Position numbers and translations under genes: made by a program. A stretch of DNA of 64,000 bases from assembly GCA_025642075.2 (NCBI GenBank), contig JAODUO010001188.1, positions 62,001-126,000 on the forward strand. Direction: 5' to 3'. Of this stretch, positions 60,101-62,090 are shown in pieces (the first letter of the stretch is position 1; each line of letters begins with the position of its first letter). Source of the DNA: Ridgeia piscesae (lineage: Eukaryota; Annelida; Polychaeta; Sabellida; Siboglinidae). A model generated the notes under the pieces. That model did no database searches, was not told the DNA's origin, and saw nothing but the letters and a program-made list of their open reading frames with translations.

Positions 60101-61307
60101 GGACATGAGTGATGTGGCGCCACCTAGCACACACAGGACAGCGATTGTGCGGAAGCAGATGGAATCACTGCGGCAACAGCTGCAGTTGCTGTGTATCCAA
60201 CTCCAGGAGGAGTTGGCACACTGCACTACACGGTAACTTGTGGCACTACACACTGCACTACACGGTAACTTGTGGCACTACACACTGCACTACATGGTAA
60301 TGCATGGCACTACACACTGAACCACACTGTACCATGCTGCACTACACTGTAACATGCTGCACTACATGGTAACACACTGCACTACACGGTAACTCATGGC
60401 ACTACATCATAACACATTGCACAACACAGTAACTTATGGCACTACATTATAACACACTGACTACACGGTAACTCATGACACTACATTATAACACACTATG
60501 CAGTAATACATGGCAGTACTTTGTGACACACTGCACTACACATTAACTTATTGCAATATATTGTAACCCACTGCACTACACTGTGACACTGCACTACACA
60601 GTGACACCATGTTTATAGTCAGCACCAGATGTGCACACATTGACATACGTAGAGTAGTGAGTGAGCGTGTTCATTAGTGTCCTGTTGTTTCAGCGGCAAT
60701 GTGTCGCTACAACGAGGGGGCAGACAGCGAGGGGGCATTGACCCTGACTCGGACATGGAGTCTACCAAGAGCACCCTCAAAGACATTCTCTATGAACTGC
60801 AGGAACTTCAAATGGCCCTGAACTCTACAGCACAGGTGAGAGCCCTGAAGTCTCTGAACTGTACCCTATAGTTGAGGGTTTTCAATATTTAAAAAAAATC
60901 CTTCCAGGGGTGATTGGCTGCAGTTGTAATGTAAGTTGACCTCATGCACCAACTGTGTGTGTTATCTATGCACTGCTGTGCACTTGTGCCTGCATGTCGG
61001 CATACAATTCATTCCCCAGAAGTGTGCCAATAACCACCCTCCCTGTGCATGTAAGTGTGTACATGTGTGCACCCACACATGCAGTAAGGAGTAGTCTGTT
61101 ACCCCCCACCCCCGTGTGTTGCAGGGCGCAGGAGACTCGGTGGACCGCGCTGTGCCTGGACTCAACGACAGGATCCTGAGTCACAACAACGAGTTGACGA
61201 CCTTCATCTCTCGCCTGTCGGAGGAGAAGCAACACCTGAGACGCACACTCAGCATCCTGGAGCAGGACCTGGTGCAGCAGCAGCAACGGGAGACTGCCAC
61301 GGAGCAG
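3..61307 (+). CDS. Giant coiled-coil scaffold gene, pericentrin/AKAP9-like, 43 exons, both ends missing
   Basis: Forty-three exons on the + strand join into a single frame of about 3,840 codons; every donor and acceptor phase matches the next exon, which is strong evidence for one gene. After an acidic N-terminal part the product is nearly continuous coiled coil rich in E, Q, L, K and R. The last exon (61125 on) has [20 protein letters not shown], which I recognise as the coiled coil just before the PACT centrosome-targeting domain of pericentrin/AKAP9. Those proteins (about 3,300-3,900 residues, about 50 exons in vertebrates) scaffold gamma-tubulin complexes and kinases at the centrosome and Golgi. 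The PACT exons themselves are not in the window. Exon 9 carries a 1-nt frame error. Alternatives are another giant coiled-coil family such as golgins. Gene structure is near certain; family about 0.6. Confidence 0.85.
897..1442 (+). repeat. Coding 42-bp tandem repeat, 13 copies
   Basis: Thirteen contiguous 42-bp units encode [10 protein letters not shown](Q/R/K)A(A/S)D. Copies differ mainly at Q/R/K and A/S positions. The period equals two heptads, so copy-number changes keep both the reading frame and the coiled-coil register. Confidence 0.95.
2755..2870. repeat. Short degenerate tandem repeat, about 28-30 bp
   Basis: About three copies of ACACTAACACTGACACTGTA-type units in intron 1, just before the 40-bp array. 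Bases 2440-2755 of the intron hold only loose gtttgcatc/ggttttgcatc repeats and no gene. Confidence 0.6.
2922..4250. repeat. 40-bp minisatellite, about 33 copies, intron 1
   Basis: Head-to-tail 40-bp units (key bases TTTGACAACACAATGATTCT then ATAATGACTG TACTGGAATA) fill most of intron 1. From about 3603 a 4-unit higher-order period of 159 bp appears, marked by a 39-bp TTTGCAACAC variant followed by an ACAGTG variant. Confidence 0.95.
4490..4629 (+). CDS. Exon 2
   Basis: Acceptor cacttgcag|gtgagctg; the first two bases complete the Gly codon split with exon 1. Encodes [13 protein letters not shown]...TKDAFEEEH, a charged helix. Donor gaacat|gtaagt leaves phase 0. Phase agreement and consensus sites on both sides support it. 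Confidence 0.85.
4630..5194. other. Start of the 10-kb intron 2; no gene seen
   Basis: Intronic AT-rich sequence without coiled-coil potential. Short ORFs here are low in charged residues, unlike the real exons, and lack flanking splice sites in the right phase. Confidence 0.5.
5195..5620 (+). repeat. Left arm of the foldback element
   Basis: Reverse complement of about 6720-7125, with scattered substitutions and small indels. Confidence 0.7.
6720..7125 (-). repeat. Right arm of the foldback element
   Basis: Pairs with about 5195-5620 in inverted orientation. The divergence between arms implies an old insertion. Confidence 0.7.
7590..8020. repeat. Degenerate 21-bp minisatellite
   Basis: Units of the form AAGGCATGTGGGTGTCATCAC, about 20 copies with decay at both ends, inside intron 2. 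ORFs on both strands here are products of the 21-bp period, a multiple of three. Confidence 0.85.
8021..9112. other. Intron 2 sequence with weak tandem repeats; no gene
   Basis: From 8820 to 9070 a degenerate unit of about 30 bp (agagcc.aggactgtgtcact) recurs. Nothing coding recognised. Confidence 0.5.
9113..9330. repeat. Dispersed repeat copy A
   Basis: Matches 10100-10330 in direct orientation (agtttatgtaa.ttttcacc, then agatcaggt, ttccataat, gtttcaaattaat). Probably two copies of an unidentified short interspersed element. Confidence 0.6.
9556..9735. repeat. Two long TA dinucleotide arrays
   Basis: Perfect TA tracts at about 9556-9611 and 9658-9715, separated by a unique 45-bp stretch. 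The intervening sequence and the palindromic tracts could extrude as hairpins. Confidence 0.95.
10100..10330. repeat. Dispersed repeat copy B
   Basis: Direct-orientation partner of 9113-9330 at about 75-80% by eye. Confidence 0.6.
10331..14400. other. Rest of intron 2; no gene recognised
   Basis: About 4 kb of unique, moderately AT-rich sequence. The ORFs present are short, hydrophobic or Cys-rich and lack coiled-coil character and matching splice sites. A short poly-C run lies near 12681. A small undetected exon cannot be excluded. Confidence 0.5.
14400..14600. repeat. Degenerate TGTCACCTGTCATAGAAGTG repeats
   Basis: Several decayed units of about 20-28 bp directly upstream of exon 3. Confidence 0.6.
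14628..15140 (+). CDS. Exon 3: 11-residue (hendecad) repeat coiled coil
   Basis: Acceptor ctgttctag|gctcgc, phase 0. Encodes 171 residues with five [15 protein letters not shown] units and then four [11 protein letters not shown] units, both with an 11-residue (33-bp) period rather than seven. Donor cctaaag|gtgagg, phase 0. Hendecads give a slight right-handed or straight coil. Confidence 0.9.
15290..15440. repeat. 46-bp tandem repeat, about 3.2 copies, intron 3
   Basis: Near-identical units beginning CATGTTCCAGATTAGACAGT. Confidence 0.9.
15732..15831 (+). CDS. Exon 4
   Basis: Acceptor tttgttacag|aagaag, phase 0; encodes [20 protein letters not shown]...; donor cgaag|gttggt leaves phase 1. 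An acceptor 28 bases upstream would give an in-frame stop, so this start is preferred. Confidence 0.75.
15880..16084. repeat. Degenerate repeat of the exon 5 acceptor
   Basis: About eight decayed units of the form GTGATGTGTTCCTCAG, each ending in a usable ttcctcag 3' splice motif; the real acceptor (gtgttcttcag) is the last unit. Confidence 0.7.
16085..16240 (+). CDS. Exon 5
   Basis: Acceptor gttcttcag|ggaggctg in phase 1. Encodes [19 protein letters not shown]... ADAVEKTKQ. Donor agcaag|gtttgg, phase 1. 156 bp, coiled coil. Confidence 0.85.
16529..16947 (+). CDS. Exon 6
   Basis: Acceptor acttgtag|agttgacc, phase 1. Encodes [20 protein letters not shown]... [13 protein letters not shown], with [11 protein letters not shown] and [10 protein letters not shown] segments. 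Donor cagt|gtgagt, phase 0. The strongly charged helix continues that of exons 3-5. Confidence 0.9.
16948..17689. other. Intron 6; no gene
   Basis: AT-rich unique sequence. Near 17480-17600 a loose repeat (cacattttgatagaaagta) occurs three times. Confidence 0.6.
17690..17929 (+). CDS. Exon 7
   Basis: Acceptor ctacttcag|gattca, phase 0. Encodes [20 protein letters not shown]...[10 protein letters not shown], 80 residues. Donor aaagag|gtgaat, phase 0. Confidence 0.9.
18247..18462 (+). CDS. Exon 8, paralogous to exon 9
   Basis: Acceptor ggttacag|gctgag, phase 0. Encodes [14 protein letters not shown] ... [13 protein letters not shown] ... [14 protein letters not shown], 72 residues. Donor gagagg|gtcagt, phase 0. 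The [10 protein letters not shown]...RNDIEE pattern recurs in exon 9. Confidence 0.9.
18662..18844 (+). CDS. Exon 9 with apparent 1-nt insertion (frameshift)
   Basis: Acceptor ctctgccag|tacaaa, phase 0. It reads [34 protein letters not shown]..., then the frame breaks near 18764 and runs to a stop at about 18803. In the frame one base later, the rest of the exon reads good coiled coil ([11 protein letters not shown]...MLHSDIARL) to donor gagag|gtgagg. Its 183 bp is one more than the 182 that exon 10's phase requires, so a single extra base is the simplest reading: an assembly error, a polymorphism or a real lesion. Confidence 0.7.
18955..19080. repeat. CA-rich microsatellite, intron 9
   Basis: Interrupted ACACAC/ACATAC tract. 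ORFs on both strands here are low-complexity artefacts. Confidence 0.9.
19156..19427 (+). CDS. Exon 10: helix, then Gly/Asp/Ser-rich linker
   Basis: Acceptor ggttgacag|ggatga; phase 2 completes the Arg codon begun in exon 9. Encodes [22 protein letters not shown]...[11 protein letters not shown], then a flexible SGDK/SGDRR/GDRG/GDNGAGD linker. Preferred donor gtagag|gtaagt; gctgcag|gtagag seven bases earlier gives phase 0 and would break the frame. Confidence 0.85.
19560..19780 (+). repeat. Polypyrimidine (TCTCCC/CTCCCT) tract, intron 10
   Basis: About 200 bases, almost all C and T on this strand. Potential triplex-forming or strong polypyrimidine-tract-binding sequence. Confidence 0.85.
19922..20074 (+). 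CDS. Exon 11
   Basis: Acceptor gtcttatag|gtgcgt, phase 1. Encodes [16 protein letters not shown]...[20 protein letters not shown], an acidic, mostly unstructured segment. Donor gtcacag|gtgagt, phase 1. Confidence 0.85.
20075..20460. repeat. Degenerate TGTCACTGGTGGTGTCTGTC repeats, intron 11
   Basis: More than a dozen units of about 23-28 bp that resemble the exon 11 donor itself (tgtcacag|gtgagtgtctg). Confidence 0.75.
20565..20600 (+). CDS. Exon 12, 36-nt microexon
   Basis: Acceptor tttgtcttcag|agaag, phase 1, and donor cagtcag|gtacaa, phase 1. Encodes [12 protein letters not shown] plus one base. It keeps the frame, so it could be alternatively included. The strong polypyrimidine tract and hydrophobic heptad pattern support it; short length limits certainty. 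Confidence 0.55.
21410..22439. mobile_element. piggyBac-like non-autonomous element with TTAA target duplication
   Basis: Perfect 14-bp terminal inverted repeats, CCCATTAGACCCCA at 21410-21423 and its complement at 22426-22439, each flanked directly by TTAA (21406-21409, 22440-22443). TTAA targeting with CCC termini is the piggyBac hallmark. The 1,030-bp body has no transposase ORF; its right end is unusually GC- and CpG-rich. Confidence 0.85.
22555..22785 (+). CDS. Exon 13
   Basis: Acceptor catgtgtcacag|acgcgg, phase 1. Encodes [20 protein letters not shown]...[25 protein letters not shown]. Donor ccgaag|gttggt, phase 1. The [16 protein letters not shown] helix is the most hydrophobic segment seen so far and may be a conserved core. 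Confidence 0.9.
22845..23915. repeat. 28-bp minisatellite, about 38 copies, intron 13
   Basis: Units GACAGCTGGATGGATGGACA + GACGGCTA with CTA/CCA, GGATGG/GTATGG and truncated (14-bp) variants. Because 28 is not a multiple of three the array is open in several frames on both strands, producing long spurious ORFs. Confidence 0.95.
24233..24439 (+). CDS. Exon 14
   Basis: Acceptor acatgttgtag|ggttgg, phase 1 (the nearer gtgcag would give the wrong phase). Encodes [20 protein letters not shown]...[15 protein letters not shown]. Donor gaacagg|gtaagt, phase 1. Confidence 0.85.
24518..24556. repeat. TA dinucleotide array, intron 14
   Basis: Perfect TA tract. Confidence 0.9.
24600..24800. repeat. 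28-29-bp tandem repeat, about 7 copies
   Basis: Units of GATGACATGTCATTGCTGTG + AAACATTT; each contains the palindrome TGACATGTCA. Confidence 0.9.
25256..25336 (+). CDS. Exon 15 (81 nt)
   Basis: Acceptor gcatgcgtag|ttgatc, phase 1. Encodes [20 protein letters not shown]... SGS, a hydrophilic non-coiled linker. Donor gggtcag|gtcggt, phase 1. Frame-neutral, so a possible cassette exon. Confidence 0.65.
25337..26824. other. Intron 15; AT-rich, with a TA array
   Basis: Unique AT-rich DNA with a TA tract at about 26191-26255. No gene recognised. Confidence 0.6.
26825..27057 (+). CDS. Exon 16
   Basis: Acceptor tgtgttgtag|gtttag, phase 1. Encodes [20 protein letters not shown] ... [19 protein letters not shown]. 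Donor ctcgaa|gtaagt, phase 0. It starts GLVQ like exon 14, suggesting an ancient exon duplication. Confidence 0.9.
27427..27546 (+). CDS. Exon 17
   Basis: Acceptor gttgtttcag|gagcag, phase 0; [20 protein letters not shown]...RDQRLDRE; donor cgcgag|gtacaa, phase 0; 40 residues. Confidence 0.9.
27638..27780. repeat. CA microsatellite with CACCA variant, intron 17
   Basis: CA tract with embedded ACACCACACC units. Confidence 0.95.
27909..28082 (+). CDS. Exon 18
   Basis: Acceptor tgtggaacag|ctccag, phase 0. Encodes [20 protein letters not shown]...[13 protein letters not shown], 58 residues. Donor agcaat|gtacgt, phase 0. An internal caa|gtgagt resembles a donor and could shorten the exon. Confidence 0.85.
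28200..28520 (-). pseudogene. Decayed C-terminal fragment of a non-LTR reverse transcriptase
   Basis: On the - strand, separate short frames read RMVRRLC, VRWYGHV and then [11 protein letters not shown]. These match the R(M/I)(I/V)RW.C ... LRW.GHV ... GR.RKTW tail that follows the RT domain in L2/RTE-type LINEs. Stops and shifts between the blocks show it is dead. Confidence 0.6.
28976..29378. repeat. Compound microsatellite: (ACGC)n, (CA)n, (GCAGACACAC)n
   Basis: About 400 bases of back-to-back simple repeats in intron 18: 17 or so ACGC units, a CA tract, then a 10-bp GCAGACACAC array. All ORFs here are artefacts. Confidence 0.95.
29485..29694 (+). CDS. Exon 19
   Basis: Acceptor gtggatcag|gtggta, phase 0. 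Encodes [17 protein letters not shown]... then [20 protein letters not shown]...LKTLEE, a Pro-containing linker leading into helix. Donor gaggag|gtttgt, phase 0. Confidence 0.9.
30213..30404 (+). CDS. Exon 20
   Basis: Acceptor cggttgacag|gagttg, phase 0. [20 protein letters not shown] ... [13 protein letters not shown], 64 residues. Donor aaagag|gtgacc, phase 0. Confidence 0.9.
30846..30995 (+). CDS. Exon 21
   Basis: Acceptor tgttgtttcag|gcggct, phase 0. [20 protein letters not shown] ... [10 protein letters not shown], 50 residues. Donor ttacag|gtgaaa, phase 0. Confidence 0.9.
30996..31939. other. Intron 21; no gene or clear repeat
   Basis: Unique AT-rich sequence. Confidence 0.6.
31940..32131 (+). 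CDS. Exon 22
   Basis: Acceptor gttttgttaag|acggcg (an aag| acceptor), phase 0. Encodes [18 protein letters not shown]..., then [20 protein letters not shown], a segment of the style found in pericentrin/AKAP9 proteins. Donor gagatg|gtgagt, phase 0. Confidence 0.85.
32236..32410. repeat. Near-perfect 175-bp palindrome
   Basis: The two arms (about 32236-32314 and 32316-32410) are reverse complements apart from a 10-13-bp difference; the centre AGTCACTATG-a-CATAGTGACT leaves a 1-nt loop. It could extrude as a cruciform or fold as a long hairpin in the pre-mRNA. Confidence 0.9.
32500..32850. repeat. Degenerate repeat of the exon 23 acceptor region
   Basis: About seven units of GTCACTCTGTCAGACTAGAC + CTTGTGTTCACATGTC. 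The true acceptor and first codons of exon 23 (cactctgtcag|attagacc) are a copy of the same unit. Confidence 0.75.
32851..33018 (+). CDS. Exon 23
   Basis: Acceptor cactctgtcag|attaga, phase 0, encodes [20 protein letters not shown] ... [22 protein letters not shown]. Donor aacaag|gtttgt, phase 0. The 5' boundary lies within a repeat; an alternative phase-0 start is after gacagag at 32875. Confidence 0.75.
33238..35607. mobile_element. hAT-family non-autonomous DNA transposon with 8-bp target duplication
   Basis: Perfect 16-bp terminal inverted repeats TAGTGCTGGTTCGATA (33238-33253) and its complement (35592-35607), flanked by the direct 8-bp repeat ACACAAAC (33230-33237, 35608-35615). TAGNG termini and 8-bp duplications are hAT hallmarks. 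Subterminal zones are dense in GATACC/GGTATC motifs, typical of transposase-binding repeats. An inner copy of the right end lies at 35441-35454. The 2.37-kb body has no recognisable transposase. It is intronic (intron 23). Confidence 0.9.
33345..33572. repeat. 9-bp subterminal array (CGATACCTA/CGATACCTT) in the hAT element
   Basis: About 25 copies of a 9-bp unit. Both strands are open because nine is a multiple of three and the unit holds no stop; the (RY)n and (DTF)n ORFs are artefacts. Confidence 0.95.
35882..38243. repeat. 33-bp minisatellite, about 71 copies, intron 23
   Basis: Units TAGGTTAGACTGTCCACTGG + GTGGCTGAAACAT. The + strand has stops in all three frames of the unit. The - strand is open as (MFQPPSGQ(S/P)NL)n in blocks of 474, 239 and 76 codons broken by unit-length errors. 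From 36660 to 36930 GACTG/GGCTG variants alternate, giving a 66-bp higher-order dimer. Confidence 0.95.
38278..38508 (+). CDS. Exon 24
   Basis: Acceptor tatgttgcag|aatgac, phase 0. [20 protein letters not shown] ... [11 protein letters not shown], 77 residues of heptads. Donor aaacag|gtaggg, phase 0. Confidence 0.9.
38560..38850. repeat. Degenerate 34-36-bp repeat, intron 24
   Basis: About eight units of GTTGGTATGTTGACAGTTAG + AGTGGCATGTGTCT. Confidence 0.85.
39211..39336 (+). CDS. Exon 25
   Basis: Acceptor ccccagcag|gtggag, phase 0 (or three bases earlier, adding one Gln: a NAGNAG acceptor). [20 protein letters not shown] ... QRDTHLGQ. Donor ggccag|gtaatg, phase 0. Confidence 0.9.
39657..40718 (+). 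CDS. Exon 26: 354-residue uninterrupted heptad coil
   Basis: Acceptor tatgtttccag|acactt, phase 0. Heptads dominate: [14 protein letters not shown], and from about 40190 to 40580 a 21-bp repeat ([21 protein letters not shown]). One Pro (KQAPAEA) breaks the run. It ends with [20 protein letters not shown]. Donor cacaa|gtgaat, phase 0. It is the second-longest exon and resists interruption by introns or repeats. Confidence 0.95.
40719..41440. other. First part of intron 26; no gene
   Basis: A 143-codon - strand ORF at 40857-41288 is not recognised and lacks coding hallmarks; the GC-richer 40860-41180 stretch may be an old transposon fragment. Confidence 0.4.
41440..42135. repeat. Degenerate TGTCTGTGTAGGTGTCTGTAGC repeats before exon 27
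   Basis: More than 20 decayed units, each with ctgt(g/a)tag|gtg-like sequence; the exon 27 acceptor (tgtctgtgtag|gtggag) is the last. A T/G-rich stretch (41630-41820) interrupts. Confidence 0.75.
42136..42261 (+). CDS. Exon 27
   Basis: Acceptor tctgtgtag|gtggag, phase 0. [20 protein letters not shown] ... [10 protein letters not shown]. Donor atccag|gtgagt, phase 0; 42 residues. Confidence 0.9.
42610..42861 (+). CDS. Exon 28
   Basis: Acceptor ttcttacacag|ttgagg, phase 0. [20 protein letters not shown] ... [20 protein letters not shown]. Donor atgcag|gtcagt, phase 0; 84 residues. SSHQVAL echoes the exon 3 repeat. Confidence 0.9.
42862..43235. repeat. Degenerate repeat of the exon 28 donor
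   Basis: Five or six units of roughly 50-60 bp echo cag|gtcagtctgtcactcgtgtcact: for example acacaggttagtctgtcacc, and caaaggtcaatctgtcatga. Confidence 0.7.
43269..43364 (+). CDS. Exon 29
   Basis: Acceptor gtgttgtag|gcgaag, phase 0. [20 protein letters not shown] ... TSHLQSQ. Donor tcacag|gtgaga, phase 0; 32 residues. Confidence 0.9.
43458..43606. repeat. (TTCG)n tetranucleotide array
   Basis: About 36 perfect CGTT units in intron 29. A CpG in every unit makes survival notable in DNA where CpG is otherwise thin; (FVRS)n and (NERT)n ORFs are artefacts. Confidence 0.95.
43970..44018. repeat. TA dinucleotide array, intron 29
   Basis: Perfect TA tract about 100 bases before exon 30. Confidence 0.9.
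44118..44378 (+). CDS. Exon 30
   Basis: Acceptor cgttctacag|cgagat, phase 0. [20 protein letters not shown] ... [14 protein letters not shown], then a Ser/Thr-rich [20 protein letters not shown] linker. Donor gtacag|gtgaga, phase 0; 87 residues. Confidence 0.9.
44390..44460 (+). repeat. tRNA-like (SINE head-like) sequence
   Basis: gtgcagtgactagagcatca + gactcaacc resembles the D-arm/A-box and anticodon part of a tRNA-derived SINE. It is followed by ccctgcttccaatacaggg, a T-arm-like hairpin with a degraded B box. Too divergent to be a functional tRNA. Confidence 0.5.
44435..45412. repeat. 53-bp minisatellite, about 18 copies, intron 30
   Basis: Units CAAATTCGAGAGATCCCTGC + TTCAAATACAGGGCTACTCT + ATTGAACCTAGGT. 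Each keeps the CCCTG...CAGGG hairpin from the tRNA-like start. The ORF of exon 30 runs a few units in before a stop. Confidence 0.95.
45413..46100. other. Intron 30 middle; no gene recognised
   Basis: Unique sequence; the GC-rich part at 45450-45560 is unidentified. Confidence 0.5.
46100..46215. repeat. 23-bp tandem repeat, about 5 copies
   Basis: TATAGGTCAGAGGTCGCACA + AC units. Confidence 0.85.
46600..46995. repeat. Degenerate repeat of the exon 31 acceptor and first codons
   Basis: About a dozen units of GTTGTCATAGAAACTGGAGC + AGCTGTTT. The real junction reads gttttctag|aaactggagcagcgg, so each unit contains a tag|aaactggagcagc pseudo-junction. Confidence 0.85.
46996..47197 (+). CDS. Exon 31
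   Basis: Acceptor gttttctag|aaactg, phase 0. [20 protein letters not shown] ... [26 protein letters not shown]. Donor aaacca|gtaagt, phase 1. Confidence 0.9.
47320..47590. repeat. Degenerate repeat of the exon 32 acceptor and first codons
   Basis: About seven units resembling cttgtgtcactag|gtgacgatgactcactgattg, with the splice AG usually mutated (caccaag, cagcag, caccaaa). Confidence 0.8.
47591..47799 (+). CDS. Exon 32
   Basis: Acceptor gtgtcactag|gtgacg; phase 1 completes a Ser codon. [27 protein letters not shown]... followed by a [17 protein letters not shown] linker. Donor ctgcaa|gtaggt, phase 0. Confidence 0.9.
47800..48253. other. Intron 32; no gene or clear repeat
   Basis: Unique AT-rich sequence. 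Confidence 0.6.
48254..48457 (+). CDS. Exon 33
   Basis: Acceptor gtctgtgcag|gggctc, phase 0. [30 protein letters not shown]... then KATIDSLRG. Donor agccag|gtagcg, phase 0. The G(I)[14 protein letters not shown] stretch is globular rather than repetitive and looks like a conserved family signature. Confidence 0.9.
48458..49093. other. Intron 33; no gene
   Basis: Unique AT-rich sequence with an AAT-rich run near 48840. Confidence 0.6.
49094..49265 (+). CDS. Exon 34
   Basis: Acceptor cctccacaacag|gagagg, phase 0. [20 protein letters not shown] ... [13 protein letters not shown] plus one base. Donor gccagg|gtaaga, phase 1. Confidence 0.9.
49270..53140. repeat. 30-bp minisatellite, about 125 copies, filling intron 34
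   Basis: Units of CACTGTTACCCCACAGAGTA + AGCCACCCCT, with C/T variants and a few indels. Each contains a pyrimidine-rich ccccacag 3' splice motif followed three bases later by a gtaagc 5' splice motif. It begins a few bases inside the exon 34 donor. Long - strand ORFs (up to 575 codons) follow from the period being a multiple of three. Confidence 0.95.
53141..53520. repeat. Decayed tail of the 30-bp array
   Basis: Diverged units of the form CACTGTCACTCCACCAGTGTAAGTCA, with spacing irregular. Confidence 0.85.
53660..53882 (+). CDS. Exon 35
   Basis: Acceptor ttgttgttacag|tggaag, phase 1. [20 protein letters not shown] ... [12 protein letters not shown]. Donor tacctc|gtgagt, phase 2. Confidence 0.9.
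53980..54136. repeat. TA array followed by (ACATAC)n
   Basis: Compound microsatellite in intron 35. Confidence 0.95.
54236..54856. repeat. 60-bp minisatellite built from the exon 35 donor, about 10 copies
   Basis: Each unit holds gtgagtgtctctgttgcata + agtc, the same 24 bases that begin intron 35 at 53883. A 30-bp interruption at about 54516-54545 splits the array in two. Confidence 0.95.
55045..55195 (+). CDS. Exon 36
   Basis: Acceptor tcgtgtttcag|gagtgc; phase 2 completes a Ser codon. [20 protein letters not shown] ... RERTNHVIQ. Donor atacag|gtgggc, phase 0. Confidence 0.9.
55609..55647 (+). CDS. Exon 37, 39-nt microexon with a GC donor
   Basis: Acceptor atcactttcag|aatcac, phase 0. Encodes [13 protein letters not shown], a good heptad, ending at gag|gcaagt, the classic GC-AG donor sequence. 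It joins exons 36 and 38 in frame and its length is a multiple of three. The nearby gt of gcaagttt would break the frame. Confidence 0.5.
55660..56060 (+). repeat. Homopurine tract with 26-bp repeat
   Basis: About 400 bases of mostly A and G, with six units of GACAGTTGGAAGAGAAGGAG + GGGAGG in the middle (55797-55940). GGGG/GGG runs could form quadruplex or triplex structures. Confidence 0.85.
56660..57190. repeat. Degenerate 52-bp repeat before exon 38
   Basis: About eight units of CATGCAATGACTGTGATTTG + TGTTTGTCATAGAACACGTC + ATTGTCACAAAG; the exon 38 acceptor region (catgcattgactgcaactcg, tgtgtttgccacag) is a diverged copy. Confidence 0.85.
57203..57414 (+). CDS. Exon 38
   Basis: Acceptor tttgccacag|aagttg, phase 0. 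[40 protein letters not shown] ... SRAEEIN. Donor caacag|gtgagg, phase 2. Confidence 0.9.
57540..57990. repeat. Degenerate GTGTCATGAGGTGTGTCATA repeats, intron 38
   Basis: Loose 16-30-bp units up to the exon 39 acceptor. Confidence 0.7.
57996..58290 (+). CDS. Exon 39
   Basis: Acceptor gtgttgtcag|tgcctt, phase 2. [40 protein letters not shown], then [20 protein letters not shown] ... TALETLQ. Regular (R)ER..L..LL..E pattern as in the C-terminal rods of pericentrin-type proteins. Donor ctgcag|gtgaga, phase 0. Confidence 0.9.
58291..59015. other. Intron 39; weak GTAGATAGAG.GACAG repeats, no gene
   Basis: Degenerate units at 58291-58535 (gacaggtaggtgcagt three times) and again at 58810-58930; unique DNA between. 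Confidence 0.6.
59016..59393 (+). CDS. Exon 40
   Basis: Acceptor gactttatag|gcccag, phase 0. [60 protein letters not shown] ... NGDV. Donor gatgtg|gtaaga, phase 0; 126 residues. Confidence 0.9.
59400..59780. repeat. TGTGTTTGTGATGTG repeats, intron 40
   Basis: About 20 units with a 15-17-bp period, with ttaatgatgtg variants. Confidence 0.9.
60102..60232 (+). CDS. Exon 41
   Basis: Acceptor cttttgccgcag|gacatg, phase 0. [43 protein letters not shown]. Donor ctacacg|gtaact, phase 2; reading on gives a stop at once. Confidence 0.85.
60210..60560. repeat. Degenerate repeat of the exon 41 donor, about 10 copies
   Basis: Units of CACACTGCACTACACGGTAA + CTTGTGGCACTA; the first copy is the end of exon 41 and its donor. 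Confidence 0.9.
60694..60835 (+). CDS. Exon 42
   Basis: Acceptor tgttgtttcag|cggcaa, phase 2. Basic Gly/Arg linker (QRGGRQRGG), then [30 protein letters not shown]. Donor gcacag|gtgaga, phase 0. Confidence 0.9.
61125..61307 (+). CDS. Exon 43 (last in window), pre-PACT coiled coil
   Basis: Acceptor gtgtgttgcag|ggcgca, phase 0. [49 protein letters not shown], then a Gln run. Preferred end at gagcag|gtagag, the first of the donor-like sites repeated every 42 bp. Otherwise the frame stays open through 19 repeats to a stop at 62112-62114, which would end the protein without PACT. Confidence 0.75.
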
Positions 61308-62090
61308 GTAGAGCAGCTCAGTCAGGGCTTGTACACTGCCACGGAGCAGGTAGAGCAGCTCAGTCAGGGCTTGTACACTGCCACGGAGCAGGTAGAGCAG
61401 CTCAGTCAGGGCTTGTATACTGTCACGGAGCAGGTAGAGCAGCTCAGTCAGGGCTTGTACACTGTCACGGAGCAGGTAGAGCAGCTCAGTCAGGGCTTGT
61501 ATACTGCCACGGAGCAGGTAGAGCTGCTCAGTCAGGGCTTGTATACTGTCACGGAGCAGGTAGAGCAGCTCAGTCAGGGCTTGTATACTGTCACGGAGCA
61601 GGTAGAGCAGCTCAGTCAGGGCTTGTACACTGCCACGGAGCAGGTAGAGCAGCTCAGTCAGGGCTTGTACACTGTCACGGAGCAGGTAGAGCAGCTCAGG
61701 CAGGGCTTGTATACTGTCATGGAGCAGGTAGAGCAGCTCAGTCAGGGCTTGTACACTGTCACGGAGCAGGTAGAGCAGCTCAGTCAGGGCTTGTATACTG
61801 TCACGGAGCAGGTAGAGCAGCTCAGTCAGGGCTTGTACACTGCCACGGAGCAGGTAGAGCAGCTCAGTCAGGGCTTGTACACTGCCACGGAGCAGGTAGA
61901 GCAGCTCAGTCAGGGCTTGTACACTGCCACGGAGCAGGTAGAGCAGCTCAGTCAGGGCTTGTACACTGCCACGGAGCAGGTAGAGCAGCTCAGTCAGGGC
62001 TTGTATACTGCCACGGAGCAGGTAGAGCAGCTCAGTCAGGGCTTGTACACTGCCACGGAGCAGGTAGAGCAGCTCAGTCAGGGCTTGTCT
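61293..62090 (+). repeat. 42-bp array, 19 copies, overlapping the end of exon 43
   Basis: Units encode T(A/V)[12 protein letters not shown] with few changes. The first 15 bases overlap the exon and every unit repeats gagcag|gtagag, a usable donor. After the last copy the frame reads KTSVSAE and stops. Confidence 0.95.
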
